From positions 110,298,683-110,362,682 of the forward strand of contig NC_073693.1 of the NCBI RefSeq assembly GCF_029784155.1: 64,000 nucleotides of DNA. The letters are read 5' to 3'. Under the pieces are notes generated by a model. It saw only the letters and a program-made list of their open reading frames with translations. It was not told the DNA's origin and did no database searches. Source of the DNA: Uranotaenia lowii. Lineage: Eukaryota; Arthropoda; Insecta; Diptera; Culicidae. A program made the position numbers and the translations under genes. This document shows positions 1-11,559 of this stretch, in pieces (positions within the stretch are counted from its first letter, which is position 1; each line of letters opens with the position of its first letter).

Positions 1-820
1 ATCTGACCTTTTAGGAAACGTTCAACCTTTGCCGGTATTTTTTATTTCGTTTTGTTTCCGAAAAACTTTCAAAGCATCAAAGGCATGTGAATTTTTCATC
101 AGCTTCATAGTCTCGACTCGGAAGAGACTCATCGTCGTCGTCGTCAACCAATTATTTGCAGATTGGAAAAAGTTTACCCAGTGCCACACCACGTGCTAAG
201 TGTCCTTATTCGATCTTTTATATTTATTCGATGGAAATCCACCCAAGTGTGCCGCCCACTTGTGTGATTGTGTGATTGAAGCACCACCTACTACACTACC
301 GATCGAAAGTTTTTGTAATCCTTATTTGAGGATTTCTTCCTAAGTTTTACGATTTCAAGAATATTTTGGACGGATTTAATCGGAATTTTTGTGAATTATT
401 TCGCTTTTTTTTAATAAAAACTTTTTTGATCGGGATTGTTCTTATGATTGTTGGTGTATAAAATGTGGGACGTGTTTGACGTTCTCAAACTCGAAAGATT
501 TTTACGACTGCCGGCCGGGCCGGGTCCATATTCAAGTTTTTCGGTTCAATCATTCTTCTCAGCCTTTGTTTGCGGCCATTCGATTTTAACGCCCCGGTCC
601 CCCAAATCTGGGGGCTTTGCCTCGTTGATGGATTTGAAATATACGGATTGGCATCGGTTCGGTGTGGGTGGATGGTTTTGTTACAAAACCATGGATAAAC
701 AGGATCTGAGTGTTTTTTTTTTAAAGGATTCGAAAGACTTCAAAATCACTTATCTTAAGATGTTAAAATTCTGTCCATGAAAGAAGAGAAACGAAACCCT
801 ATAAAATATCAACTAGTTGT
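1..820. other. Unclassified mixed sequence, possible host 5' region
   Basis: I see no repeat family and no gene I recognise here. The first 350 bases are less AT-rich than the DNA that follows and include a short CGT triplet run near 131-143. An open frame of 110 codons (448-780, +) starts inside low-complexity sequence and has no domain I can name, so I do not call it a gene. The stretch could be an untranslated exon or promoter of a gene outside the window, but nothing seen proves this. Confidence 0.3.
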
Positions 821-825
821 TAAAG

Positions 826-1295
826 GACTTGACGAACAAACCTGAATAAAAATAAATTTATACCAAACACTTAACCTGCGTTTTCAACAACTCACTGTTT
901 TGCTTCGGATCCTGTAGAATTTGGAACGGACTGCTTTTGGTTGCTGCAGAACCAAAACATTGTTTGTTTTGGTTTTCCACATGCTTTGGTCAATTCACAA
1001 TTGAACAATACCAATGATGATTGCTGATGACTGTTGATGATGATGTTTATACCACCACACTGTGAAGTTTTTAAACTCAAACTAGGTTCGTGGTAACGCA
1101 GCAATGTGCCAAATATTTTGAGTGGCTAACTCAGAATACCACACATAATTGAGAACATAAATAAGTGAGGATATCACATCAGTGTAATCTTGAAAAAAGT
1201 TATCGCTTATGTTATAAGTATTTATTTGAGGACTTGACGAACGAAACGAATAAAAAATAGCTCTATTCCAAACACTGAACCGGCGTTTCAAACAA
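826..1295. repeat. Pair of diverged direct repeats of about 65 bp flanking a dispersed repeat
   Basis: Positions 826-890 and 1230-1295 share the order GACTTGACGAAC, then AATAAAA, then CCAAACACT, then GCGTTT with scattered differences. Between them lies a dispersed repeat (904-1125). The arrangement could be an old element with terminal direct repeats or a local duplication. Confidence 0.5.
904..1125 (-). repeat. Dispersed repeat, copy 1 (partner at 48440-48655)
   Basis: The reverse complement of this stretch resembles 48440-48655. Shared blocks include CCAAAACAAACAATGTTTTG followed by GTTCTGC, a CATCAGCAATCAT block, and CGTGGTAAC. The two copies lie in opposite orientation about 47 kb apart. 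The 70-codon open frame on the minus strand here has no recognisable domain and is treated as a by-product of the repeat. Confidence 0.6.
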
Positions 1296-1306
1296 AATAA
1301 CAAAAA

Positions 1307-2839
1307 TTAAATTCTTGTTTTTGTTTTCAATCTTGTTTGGCTGTCTGGAAATCAAATTTCCGCGGTTTTATCAAGCTCTATTAAAATTCGTCGAAACTAC
1401 TCGGACCAAACCAAATGAAATGAAACCAAATTTTGTTGATTTATTACCTCAATTCAAATCCACTGCCCAGGGCTAGAGTATTGCCCGGGGAAACATCAAA
1501 GCTTGTTATTGTCAATAAGATAAGCATCAAGAAATCAACAAGGCCTGCAAGTACAAGATTTGCTTGACGGAAGGAAAAACTCCTGATTGAGTCGTCGTTA
1601 ATATTTGAGAGGGAGCTTATTATGATTGGCTGGATAACGAGGATAGAAGCAAGTTGAGTTCAAGAAATTCAATCAATTTGAACTGCTCAAGCGTGTAAGG
1701 GAAATGATTCCGGCAATATGATGTACATAAACTTGGTGGAGTAATATTCTGAGAAAGTGATTGGGAAATTTGTTCACACGTCAAAGATTTTTGTAATAGC
1801 CCTAAATGCATGGCTTTTTTACTGATTCAGTTTAACACTTTTTTTTTTGTTTGGATAAAACAACTGAACAAGTTTATAATTATTGATTTGAGTCTTATGA
1901 AAGTTAGCACTCTTAATAATAATAAATTCTTTTTTGAAATTGTTAACTTTGTAATATATGATTTCGAAGAAAATCAAAATTATTTTCAAAATGAAATGAT
2001 TATGATAATCCTGTTACAAAATTTTACTTTTGGTTTTTTATCCAGGACTTTGAAATTGATTCTGTATTTAGATCCTGGATGCATGATTACACAAGGGAAC
2101 AGCATTTTTTATGCCTATGTTTGAATTTTCTCGCACCAGCACCAAATTTTCCTTCGGAAATTCCGACTTTTTACTGACTTCCTACAAAGAAAAATTAATT
2201 ACTAGATTATCGGAAGTCTGTTTTCAGTTGTAGGGCTGGAACAAATATCAATTTCTCCTTTTGTCATCCCCCTTCCCTCGAAATTTCCAAAAAAAACCGA
2301 AGGGGTAAAAAAATAAAGTTTGAAGTATTCTATGTCAATTTCCAAAAAAAAATATCAAATATCCAAAAGATTACAAGATCAAAAAACAAATATTCAAAGC
2401 TGAGAATTATTATATTCTTTTATATTCTTTATTTTATTGAATTTTTCGATTCAAAATTTCTTGATTTATAGGTTTTGTGCAATGATATTGTATGTAATGT
2501 TGTTGCATGCAAGTTTTCGTGCAATTTATTTCAATTTATTTGTTTTTCGCATTATTTTTTATTATCCCCTCCCTCGGAACATCCAACTCCGAGTGACAAA
2601 ACAAGCATTTGAAATTTGTTCCGGGCTAAGTTCACCAGTGACGTTTTTTAAAACTTTATCAAAATGCACAATATTGATTTGTTATATTCTGGCGTTAAAA
2701 TCTCGAATCTTTTTTCAGATTTTGTTTACCCATAAAGTTTTCATTTGGTGGAAATCATTTGGTGGAAATTATTATTGATTTATTTAACCTTTTTCCAAAT
2801 GTGATGTCAAAAACAAGAGTTGATAGAAAAAAAACTTAT
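1307..2839. other. AT-rich sequence without a recognised gene
   Basis: Long A and T runs. Three short open frames (1620-1811 minus, 1810-2124 and 2437-2778 plus) have the Phe, Ile, Leu and Asn-rich composition expected from translated AT-rich non-coding DNA. I see no splice-bounded exon, terminal repeats or duplication. Confidence 0.5.
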
Positions 2840-3660
2840 TGTACTTTTAACTATGCATCCTGACCACAGATTCTGAATTTTCGGTCATGTTGTTGAATCT
2901 ACACAATATGATATCGGATCGTGATCCAGGATACTGATAATGTTTCCTTAACTCGGATCTTTGATCTTGATTGCCAATTTTGATCCTAATCCAGGATCTC
3001 AGACATGACACGTTTCGAATTCTTCCAGATCCTGATTCCAAATTCTGAAAAACAGATCCTGATCCCAGGCTCTACTTTCGGAATTATGATCTTCCTGATC
3101 CTGATCCCGAATATGAAGTACTTAATCTTGATTCTAAATTCTAAGTTCTGATATTGACCAAAAATCATGAATCCTATTCCCACAAGCTATTGTGAATCCA
3201 GATGCTGATTTTTTAACCTGTACCTTAACTCAGGATCCAGATTACGGATTCTGAGCTCATGATCCTAATTCATAGTTCCATCTCGCAGATGCTAATCGTG
3301 GGTGCTGATACCAGATTCAAATACTGATCAAGAAGTCCGAACCCAAATCTACTATACTGATGAAGGATTCTGCCTTTGGATCCTGTTCTCCGAACTTACT
3401 TCATCTGAGGTCCTGCTTCATGAATCTTGACTCAAAATTCTAGTCTTGAATTGTTATCCCGGATACGGATCCGGATTATTTTTATCCGATAAGTATCCGA
3501 AATTGATCCTATATTTTGCTTACTTGATCCTAATAAAAAATTACTGATTGTTTGATCCTGAATATGACCAGACACTGACCTTGATATAGATTCAAGATTC
3601 TGATCCTGCACCCTGATCATAGATTCTATCTCTAGATCCTTAGGAGAGAATGGGGATACT
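2840..3660. repeat. Degenerate GATCCTGA-type minisatellite
   Basis: The sequence is dominated by irregularly spaced variants of GATCCTGA, GATCTTGA and ATTCTGA at roughly 12-24 base intervals. The same motif returns at 5580-5790. It translates into Arg/Ile/Asp-rich peptides in several frames, which accounts for the short open frames here. It is best read as an old, decayed tandem array. Confidence 0.6.
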
Positions 3661-4410
3661 TGACACCCTTGTCTTATTTTTATCATATAATTTTATGAAA
3701 TTTTGGCTATTCGCCGTCTTTTGCATTTTCAGACAGAGTGTAATTTCAAGTTAGTGTGCTCCAAAAGTTAGAACGATACATGAATCCCAGATGGACTAGA
3801 AGCATTTTCTTAAGCCGAAAAAGGAGGCTTGATCCTTTACTAAAAGGGACTTGATCCTTAATTCAAGTGCCCAGACCCTAGGCAAAAATCCAGCAAAATT
3901 CACAGATAAAAGTTCTGTTTACTATTTTTGCCATATTAATCCTCATTTCACAGTTTGTAAGTATCAGGCAAAGACAATTCTAATATTTTTCTTCTACCCA
4001 ATAAAAGTATGCAATGAACTTCAAGGCACAATTTTCTAGTTTTAAGAAAAATACAGTATTTTGAGTCCTTTTTAATAGTTGATTTTCAGATGAACATTAG
4101 TTATAGACCAAATATTAGTAATTTCGTGATAACCAATGATCACGATTTATTCAGAAGAAAAATACATCATTTTGGACTCATGGGATCAAATAAAACCCAT
4201 AACATAAATTTTGGAAAACATTTTCTTAAAAACATTGAGAGTTTACTATTGCTTTGAAAATATGGTATTATGAAGTTCATACTATACTTTCACGATTAGC
4301 ATACTGGAATAAATATTTTTATAATAATTTTTTCATGCGGAAAACATTTTGAAGTGTTTATAAAAGATCTTCAAATTATATTTTGTAAAATTTTCTAAAC
4401 AAAGATCAAT
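3661..4410. other. AT-rich spacer
   Basis: No recognisable gene. The first part (about 3650-3720), with GGGGATACTTGACACCC, resembles an end of an old dispersed repeat, but I cannot find its partner in the window. Confidence 0.35.
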
Positions 4411-4412
4411 TA

Positions 4413-5435
4413 CACAGCAAAAAAAAATGTAACGATGAACGATGTAATTTCTGGTGATGATGTAGTATTAGGGATTTCTGTTAAAATAGTACATCTAAAC
4501 GATGTACACAATGCGAATACGTCGTGTGATGTAATATCACAACCTTCTATGTGATATCGCATCAAGTAGTCAATGTTTTCCTGAAATGACATCTAAAGTT
4601 TTATTCATTTCCAAAAGTTTGAAACGGGATACGGAGCTCAGCAGTGTTTGTTTGGCTTGTAAGTACTACCAAAATCAATCAAATATCTGAGCAAAACTAT
4701 TGCATTGAGTTTCATTTAATTATTTCTCATTTTTAGGTAATTTGGCCCATTTGCATCAGCGATAGAAGATTTTATTATTTGAAACACCCGGATGATAAGG
4801 TGAGTATTTTATTTTATTAATTTTTCCTGTGAAATTTCTTTTATAGCTCTAGAAAATGGTGTGATCCAGCTTGCAAAAACTTAGTGGCTTAAACCAATCG
4901 ATTTGGGTACAAAACTCGGGAAGATTAGTGTCCAGTGATCGGTTCATGAAGTCGTGAAGTCTGAATCTGAAAATTCATGATGATTCAGCGTATCGCCCCA
5001 TATTCGGACAACTCAAGCATGGAAGTTCTCCTTCAAGATAAGGGGAATGCTGAACAGAAAATGTTGATGAAGGTTTAATAAAGTTAGGTTTGGGACTGCA
5101 TAGGATCAGTAATATTAACAAATATAAACTTAAAACATCAAGTTATAATAAATTTAAATAGCTTTAAAGTTTATGGCTCAGTTTGTTTTTAATTGGATTT
5201 CGAAAACCCTTTTCGACTTGAATAAGAAACCCCTAACCTGAACTCTGAATCAATAAATGTATAACAAAGTCTGAAAATATCTTAAATAATAGCGCCTAGA
5301 ACATTATTTTCATACTCTGCTTCGTCTACTACGTTACATTTATGATACATCAAAAGAATGTAATATTAGGTACCATTTGCGACTCAAGTTATGTGCACGT
5401 TTTTGATGTAACATAGCAACACTTTTTTTGCTGTG
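4413..5435. mobile_element. TA-flanked inverted-repeat element (CACAGCAAAAAAA ends)
   Basis: The left end reads CACAGCAAAAAAA and the right end is its inverse (TTTTTTTGCTGTG). Both are flanked by TA (4411-4412 and 5436-5437), the duplication typical of Tc1/mariner-like elements. Length is 1,023 bp. Similarity of the ends continues inward with GTAAC-type sequence. No transposase frame is present, so it would need a transposase supplied by another element. The interior holds a stretch with two well-formed intron candidates and an AATAAA (separate entry). Confidence 0.75.
4586..5085 (+). pseudogene. Spliced-looking segment inside the 4413-5435 element
   Basis: On the plus strand an ATG at 4586 opens a short frame that runs into a donor GTAAGT at 4659. 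An acceptor ATTTTTAG ends at 4736. A 63-nt exon (4737-4799) is followed by donor GTGAGT (4800) and acceptor TTTTATAG (ends 4846), and a less AT-rich third exon leads to AATAAA near 5080. Joining exon 1 to exon 2 gives only about 34 codons before a stop in exon 2, so it is either non-coding or a decayed captured gene fragment. Intron 2 would be only 47 nt, short for an insect. I recognise no protein family. The TE location makes it non-essential host DNA or cargo. Confidence 0.35.
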
Positions 5436-5439
5436 TACT

Positions 5440-5926
5440 CGAAAATTAAAATTTTGAAAATTTGTTGAAAGAACAGCATTGTTGTTTTATTTTATTTGGC
5501 ACATTTTTCGGGAACATTTGATATTTGCAAGACATTCAGATTTCGAGATAAAGCGAAGGAATCAAGTATCTCCAGAGATCAAGTATCTTTATGCTCCTTA
5601 ACCCGAACTCTGATCCTAAATCTTGATATTGAAACCAATTCTGGATCTCGATTCAGGATTCTGAAACTGATTCAGAGCTCAAGATCGATACTGATCCTGG
5701 AGCCTTTTCCCGATGTCCAACGCTAATCTCGATCCTAGATCCCAAGTTTGGATTCTGTGCCCGACATCTGAGGCTGATCTTGGATTCTTACCTTGATGCG
5801 CGGTGGTAACTGTAGGATTTTCTTTTTTTTGGTTATGATCATCGCACTTTGATGTGATATTTCAAATTGTATTTTTTTTTTATTAAACTACGTTAAATCA
5901 TAACCACTGTTTTTAACGTTTTAAGT
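5440..5926. other. AT-rich spacer with a second patch of the GATCCTGA minisatellite
   Basis: Positions 5580-5790 repeat the degenerate GATCCTGA/GATCTTGA motif of 2840-3660. The 76-codon plus frame (5496-5726) is a translation of this repeat and is not called as a gene. Confidence 0.5.
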
Positions 5927-5928
5927 TA

Positions 5929-6640
5929 CCGTAAACTGGGAGAACTTTGATCTACATGATTTTTTTGCAAATAATTATCATTAAATAAGTCTGAAGTTAA
6001 AATATCTGACAACTGCTTTCAACGTTTGAAAGCCTATATATTGAGTTTCAAATAGACAAAATTTAGTTTGTAGTTGAAGATTTTTTTTTAAATTGCTCGA
6101 AATCTAATTTTAAAGTTTTAAAATGTCGTTTTTTTCGAAGCTTCACAAACAAACCTCTCTTGATAAAATGATAGGATTTAGAAGCATATGAGTTGTTTTA
6201 TGTGAAAGTTTAACTTCATCTCTTTGTATAGGTAAAGTTTTAGAGTTATTTTAATAGTCATTATATGATAATTTTTGGATTAAAAAAAACGGACATTATC
6301 CATGAGAAAGCCTGTATAGAATAAATGGCTAAAACCCTTTCAAATGGTTAAGTTTCAATAAAAAAAAAAATCATAAGAACAGTGGTAGGACCTAGGGAAT
6401 TGTAAGGAGGCAAATTTTCATTTGTTTGAAGCAAAAATATTGAAAAATGATTAAAAAAATTTCCCCTAAATTTATGCAGCAGCATTGTCCATCTTTTGAG
6501 TATATTTGTTTTTGAAAGATAACGTTAAAAAATCAATTCAGTCCAACCAAAAAATACTGTTATTGTTGTTTTAAGCCTTCTGTGCAAATTGTCATCAAAA
6601 CAATAATTTTGAAGATGTTGCGTCCCTCGATGATGAAACT
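5929..6640 (+). mobile_element. Truncated copy of the CCGTAAA-ended element
   Basis: The left end (TA then CCGTAAACTGGG) and the following several hundred bases match the left part of the complete element at 7132-8074 in order: ACTTTGATC, ACGTTTGAAAGCCTA, GTTTTAAAAT-like and CAAACAAAC blocks. I find no right terminal repeat, so this copy is truncated at about 6640. Confidence 0.6.
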
Positions 6641-7037
6641 ATGATATCAGACATGTTGAATGCATATTCTCTTTCATTTTCTTTCTTTTTCATTGTTCAC
6701 TCTATCGTTTTGACCACTTTAATAAAAATCCTCAAAAAAACGTAAATACATGAGCGTTCAAATTTTGTTACGAACTTATTTGAGACCGGGTGCATATTTT
6801 GGACCACCTTGCAACTATTTTCCAGTATTTCACTCAGAAATCAAGTTAATCATAAAAAACTTGAACACATATGATTAAAGCTTCTTCCTATCATTCTTAT
6901 CATATCTAATATTCCATTTAAATAAGCTGATAAGAGTTAGAAGATTAAAAATAAAGTTTTGATTTTCCACAGCTAAGCCAAATAAACTCCATTTCATGAG
7001 GACGAGTCAACTTTCAAGAGGTTTTCTTTATAGATGT
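6641..7037. other. AT-rich spacer
   Basis: No gene, terminal repeat or tandem structure recognised. It separates the truncated repeat from the next inverted-repeat element. Confidence 0.4.
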
Positions 7038-7131
7038 TACACCCAAAATAATTTGAAAATTATTTCTACGGTATTTTTCACGTAGACTGAGCTTTTGATG
7101 CATCCAATCGATTCTACGTGAACTCGGAGTA

Positions 7132-8074
7132 CCGTAAAACGGGGTAACTTTGATCACCGGGGTATCTTTGACCAACAATAAATTTTTGCAAATTATCATC
7201 AATAACTCAGTCTATAGTTTGAATTTTTGAAAACTGTTTTCTACGTTTGAAAGCCTAACATTTGAGTATCAATTAGAAAAAATTAAGTTTGTTTTTGAAA
7301 TTTTTTTCTGTTAGTAAAAATGTAATTTCAAAATCTTAAAATATCTACTTTTTCTAAGGCTTGCAAACAAACAGCTCTTCTGATGAAACCAAAAAGCATT
7401 TAGAAGCAAACGGGTTGTTGAATGTGAAAGAACTACTTTTTTTGTTTGTATTTGTATTGTTATAGTGGTATTATTATAGTCTTATAGAGATAAATTTTTG
7501 ATATTTAAAAAATAAGGAAATTTTCCTAGAGTAAGCCCTTATTTGACAAATGGATAGAAACCCTATCAAATGGTTGACTATGAAGAAAAATGAAAATGAA
7601 AATAGTGGGAGGGCCAAGAGGAATGTGTTTGGCAAAATTTCATTTGTATTTTTTTTTAGCTCGAACTATTTAGCTATTGTTTTAATTTTTGTCCCTAAAT
7701 GTATGTAACATAATAGTCCTTTTTTCAATTATAAATGTTATTAAAAGAAAACGTTAAAAAGCGAGATAAAATTGATAAACTTGCATTTGTAAATATTATG
7801 AAGGTGTTTTGTATCCCTTATGATCGAGAAAACTCGTTGAAACTGTCAAAATAGAGACTGATCAATGTTACCCCAAAGCATCAAATCCTGAACAGCGACG
7901 AAATCGATTTTAAAAATCGAATTTAAAGTAGTCCAATACATTTCTGCAACCATGTTTTACGTTCATAGGTGTCCAGTACTGATTTTAAAAATATTAAACA
8001 TGCCACATTCCCCTTAACAGAAAAAATAATCGAAAAATATTAAAAAAAGTGATCAATATTACCCCGGATTACGG
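7132..8074. mobile_element. Nested inverted-repeat element (CCGTAAAACGGGGTAA ends)
   Basis: The left end CCGTAAAACGGGGTAACTTT and the right end (inverse CCGTAATCCGGGGTAATATT) form imperfect terminal inverted repeats, with TA on both sides (7130-7131, 8075-8076). Length is 943 bp and there is no transposase. It lies inside the larger CACCCAAAA-ended element and so is younger than that insertion. A truncated relative starts at 5929. End sequences of this type are, as I recall, common in mosquito genomes. Confidence 0.75.
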
Positions 8075-8288
8075 TAACTAATTTTTTTCCTCATGAATTT
8101 CACGTAAATTCTAACGGAATGGCTTCTGAAATCAATTGTGCAATTTTCTCAAACTTTTGGTTGTAAGTTCTTATAAGAAAAAGAGCTGGCATCAATTAGT
8201 TTGTTGAGCTTTGTTTAAGTTGCGAAAATTGAGTTGAACGTTTTTTCCGTGATTTCATGGTTTTTTTCGGAACCTTATCAACGTACTG

Positions 8289-8664
8289 ATGCTGAAATTT
8301 TTACGCTCGTGTAAATCAAAAGAAAGGGTAAGTCTAAGAAGAAAAAAATTGATCCCCGCTGCCAGAAAATATATATTTTCCCCTCAGGTCGAAAAGTGCT
8401 ACGATAAGAGAAGTTCCGGCACATCGAGAAGGAAGAGCGTGTGTGCTGGAACGAATGCCAGAGGGTATTATGGACACATCGTAAATGGTCAGTTATTTAT
8501 CATTTCTAAATTTTGTAGTTATTATTGAAATAAGTTTTTTTTCAGGATTTTGGAAACCAAAATTAGCTGGGCAGCAAGAGCCGGAAATCGAATTGATTTT
8601 AAAAAGTGCAGTTAAAAGAAGTGCAGTGTGTTTTGTTTTGAAGAATACAGTGAAAATAAATTAA
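8289..8664 (+). CDS. Predicted three-exon 85-aa protein inside a TIR element, function unknown
   Basis: Exon 1 is 8289-8327 (begins MLKFLRSC), intron 1 is 8328-8387 (GTAAGT to CCCCTCAG, 60 nt), exon 2 is 8388-8487, intron 2 is 8488-8545 (GTCAGT to TTTTTTCAG, 58 nt) and exon 3 is 8546-8664. Removing both introns leaves one open frame of 85 codons ending in TAA; the second intron interrupts a codon after its first base. An AATAAAA follows at about 8669. The product is basic and Ser/Lys/Arg-rich with four Cys. I recognise no domain, membrane segment or signal peptide. Intron 1 is 60 nt without a stop, so unspliced RNA would also be translated across it. The gene lies in the right half of a 7040-8949 inverted-repeat element, suggesting captured cargo. 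Alternative frames of exon 2 are also open for 25-30 codons, so the reading frame is uncertain. Confidence 0.45.
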
Positions 8665-8951
8665 ATTGAATAAAACTTTTATTTATTTTATTGGAATCAA
8701 CAGAGAAAAAAAGCCTCTACTAAATTAACCCAAATTTCATTTCCAAACAAAAATTGTTTTATGTATTCTTCATCTTCACATCGTATCGAACTCACTTAAA
8801 ATTCACGTAAATTGTAGCTGAATTTCATAAAGAACGAATTCTTATTGAGGTGCTTTTATCTGGTATATTGGTCGGAACTACGTGAAAATCAATTGGATAA
8901 AAATTATGTAGTTTTTCACGTAGCCACGACGTGCAGATTATTTTGGGTGTA

Positions 8952-10510
8952 TGATTTTAACAACTACAAACATTTTCCCAGCTATGATAAAACACTTAAA
9001 AACTAGTTTAAAAGTTCGAAGAACCAAAAACATTGTGTTGTTAGCAATTTGACCCATGTCGAAATTCTGTACGTTCTTCTTAATTCCTTAGGGACTTCTT
9101 TTGGACCACTCACCCAGACCAAGTTATTAAACTGTTGAATGTGCATGAATGTATTAAGAAGTGATACGACGTATAAATAGAATGGCGCATACTATTTCAT
9201 TCGTTTATGAAAAAATGATATTATGGTATTTTTGTATTTAATTTACTCCCATAAACCCAATCCCGCCTTAAAACCAGGTTTACTAGGCTATAGCTTAGAG
9301 AAACTAAAAAAAAACATGAAAAATCTATAAATGGACCAAAATTATCATTTTGCTAACTTAAAAAAAAAACCTATTGACGTTAAGGTAATAACCATTCAGG
9401 CTTAATTTTTTGAATCATGATCCTAACATAGGTTGAAGTGAGCAAACATTCACCCGTCTAAAGGCGAGGTTGGCCAAAATGACAACAAATCGACGAATGA
9501 GTACCTAGTTTTATTTTTGTATAAACTGAAATATCTTACTTATTTGTATGACAATTTTTAACAATAATTATATAAAATTAAAGTTATGAGACAATCCTTA
9601 TATGTTTTAAAATAAAGGAAAAACTACAACCGAAAAATTACTGAAAATGTAGTTTACAGCCCCTGAAGTTATGCAACTCTTTTTTATTGTTTTTTTTTAA
9701 ATTTTCCTCACAGTTAAGAATTTTTGTAAAACAAACCTTGATTGTATTCATAAAAGCTAACTTCTGTTAAATTTTCATTGAAAAAAAATTCGAATTTTAA
9801 AGGGTTTGTTGCTTATATGCTGCAGCCAGAGCTGGAAATCAAAGGAAACATGAATAAGAGTCGTTTAAATGTCAAATTGGTCAGATTAAATCACCAACCA
9901 GTGGGTAATAAATTTGTTTCGTGATATTGATGATAATAAAAACTTGTTTTTAAGTCTTTATGAAAGTTTTTCATTTGCAAATTTCATCAAACTGAGCTTA
10001 TTCATAAACCAATTCATAAACCAAAAGTTTTGTTGATTTTGTTTGATTCCGGTATGAATTTTTATCTTGAACGATTATAGCTCTTTTAAAAACTGCTCAG
10101 TTTTTTTTTCGAAAAGTATTAAAAAATGCTGCAGCGAACTTCTATTTGCCTTACCTAGCGCTATAAAACAAAAACCAAACCAAATCCACTTAGGTTTTGG
10201 AAGAAAAGTTAAATCAATAAATGTCGCGGAGCTAATGATGAAGGACTTTCTTAACTTATCATTTAGAGGAAGAATGACCAAAATGGTTAAAATCCTCTAT
10301 AAATAAACAAAATTCAATCCAATCCAACTTATCATTTAATCGCCTGAAAGTGAGTTGTGTTGCGTTTTAAAATGTGATCCACAAATTAGGCCAACTAGCG
10401 ATATAAAACTAGCCAGTATTTATCACTGGCACTCATGCAATGTGCTTTCGGAATTTTCAAAACATTTAAAACGAACTACATAAACGAATGAGTTTTCCAG
10501 TTGGTAGGTA
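8952..10510. other. AT-rich sequence without a recognised gene
   Basis: Short open frames on both strands at 10067-10306 are mirror shadows of each other and I do not call them. No terminal repeats were found. Confidence 0.4.
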
Positions 10511-11559
10511 CCCCCAGGCCGTTTTAAAACCTTGAGCGAACCATTTCGCGCGTAGGGCTGTGTTAGATGCCATAAATTGAGGTTCTAGCTCTAAACGTGC
10601 ATCAGTCCGGTCAGCTGATTGCACCGATAAAACCCATACCCATCCAATAATGAGCATACTAATAAATAAAACAAAACCCACCCCCTGTACAACACTGCAT
10701 AATCAGTCTAACGACTTTAGTGTTAGTGATCAAAGCAGACCTGAAGAAATCTTGTTTTTCAACGGCCATTTTGCCATCATACTGCATAGTTTGTTGGAAG
10801 ATGTCGGATCATAAAATGGTAAGTTGCTTCAAAATCAGTGCCAATTTAAATGCTTGATTTGTTTTATTTCTATTCGATTCTAGCTCGACGGATATCAAAG
10901 CTGCGATAAAAGTGCATGTGATCTGCAACAGAAATGCGCCTGGAAAAAAAATCTTCAGATCCTTTCCTCGCAGAAGGATCTTGCTGGAGGCATAGCAGCA
11001 CAGAAAACAGTCCCGGCCGTACATGGCATCGTTTGTTCCGGCGTGCGACCGAAGTGGAATTGCTACAGTGCCGCAGAGCTTGGAGATAGAAAATAATGCT
11101 CAAGGTAGCTGGCATTCAAAACATGCATCGTAGCATAAAAAGAGGATCAACTTATACCGGCGATAGCATAAAATTCCAAATTAAAGGAACACCAAAAGTG
11201 ATAATTATATTTGTGATTGAAATTGTGAATAAAATAAAAACTTGAAATATAAAAGTGAAGCAATTCTGAAAATCTCAATATCCGAAATATTCTTTTTAAT
11301 TCTCATCTTTAAATGGCAGCCATGGTAGGGCTGCGATGGTGTGTGTGAGTGAATAGCCTTACACTCACACCAATGCAGCCACAGGTCGTAAAAATATGTA
11401 AACATGTGTGCGTGAGCTGTCATCCTGAACCGGGAAACCTGTTTCAAGTAGAATCGGTTGGGCCATTAAATGCTTGAATTCAATGGGAGGAATGCTTGAA
11501 GAATGCTTGAAATCCAAGCATTCTTTCAAGCATTCCAAGCATTCATTTTGTTAAGCGGG
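10511..11559 (+). mobile_element. Cargo unit 1 (conserved ends, unique spliced middle), cargo on plus strand
   Basis: The left 290 bases (CCCCCAGGCC..., the block around CTACGCGCGAAA in inverse, TGCACCGAT, and AACGGCCATT at 10761) match the right ends of units 2 and 3 in inverse orientation. The right 150 bases, with AAGCATTC hairpins ending CTTAAGCGGG in inverse, match their left ends. The middle (about 10801-11400) is not shared. The left flank carries GGTAC before CCCC, and GGTAC also occurs at the right junction, which may be a short duplication. It stands head-to-head with unit 2, so 10511-12674 forms a large palindrome at its inner ends. Confidence 0.6.
10801..11096 (+). CDS. Predicted two-exon 76-aa protein, cargo of unit 1, function unknown
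   Basis: Exon 1 (10801-10818) encodes MSDHKM and ends at donor GTAAGT. The intron 10819-10883 (65 nt) ends TTCTATTCGATTCTAG. Exon 2 (10884-11096) continues in phase 0 with LDGYQSCDKSACDLQQKCAW and ends at TAA, for 76 codons in total. An AATAAA follows at 11228. The product has six Cys, four of them close to the start of exon 2, and no obvious signal peptide or membrane helix. No family is recognised. The block just upstream (10620-10800) is the part shared by all three units and is the natural place for a common promoter. Coding sequences of units 2 and 3 show no resemblance to it. The start could lie upstream if another exon exists. Confidence 0.45.

Larger units (their letters stand above)
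7040..8949. mobile_element. TA-flanked inverted-repeat element (CACCCAAAATAAT ends) carrying a spliced ORF
   Basis: The ends are CACCCAAAATAAT and its inverse ATTATTTTGGGTG, flanked by TA at 7038-7039 and 8950-8951. Beyond the terminal 13 bases the arms share a TTTTTCACGTAG-type block (left near 7075-7086, right near 8916-8925). With the nested insertion 7132-8074 removed, the element is about 970 bp. It has no transposase frame. The right half carries a plus-strand three-exon reading frame (8289-8664) and an AATAAA. TA duplication suggests the Tc1/mariner group, but the superfamily is not proven. Confidence 0.75.

Noticed and set aside
448..780. 110-codon plus-strand open frame
   Set aside because: Low-complexity ends, no known domain, no supporting splice or promoter signal; left unclassified.
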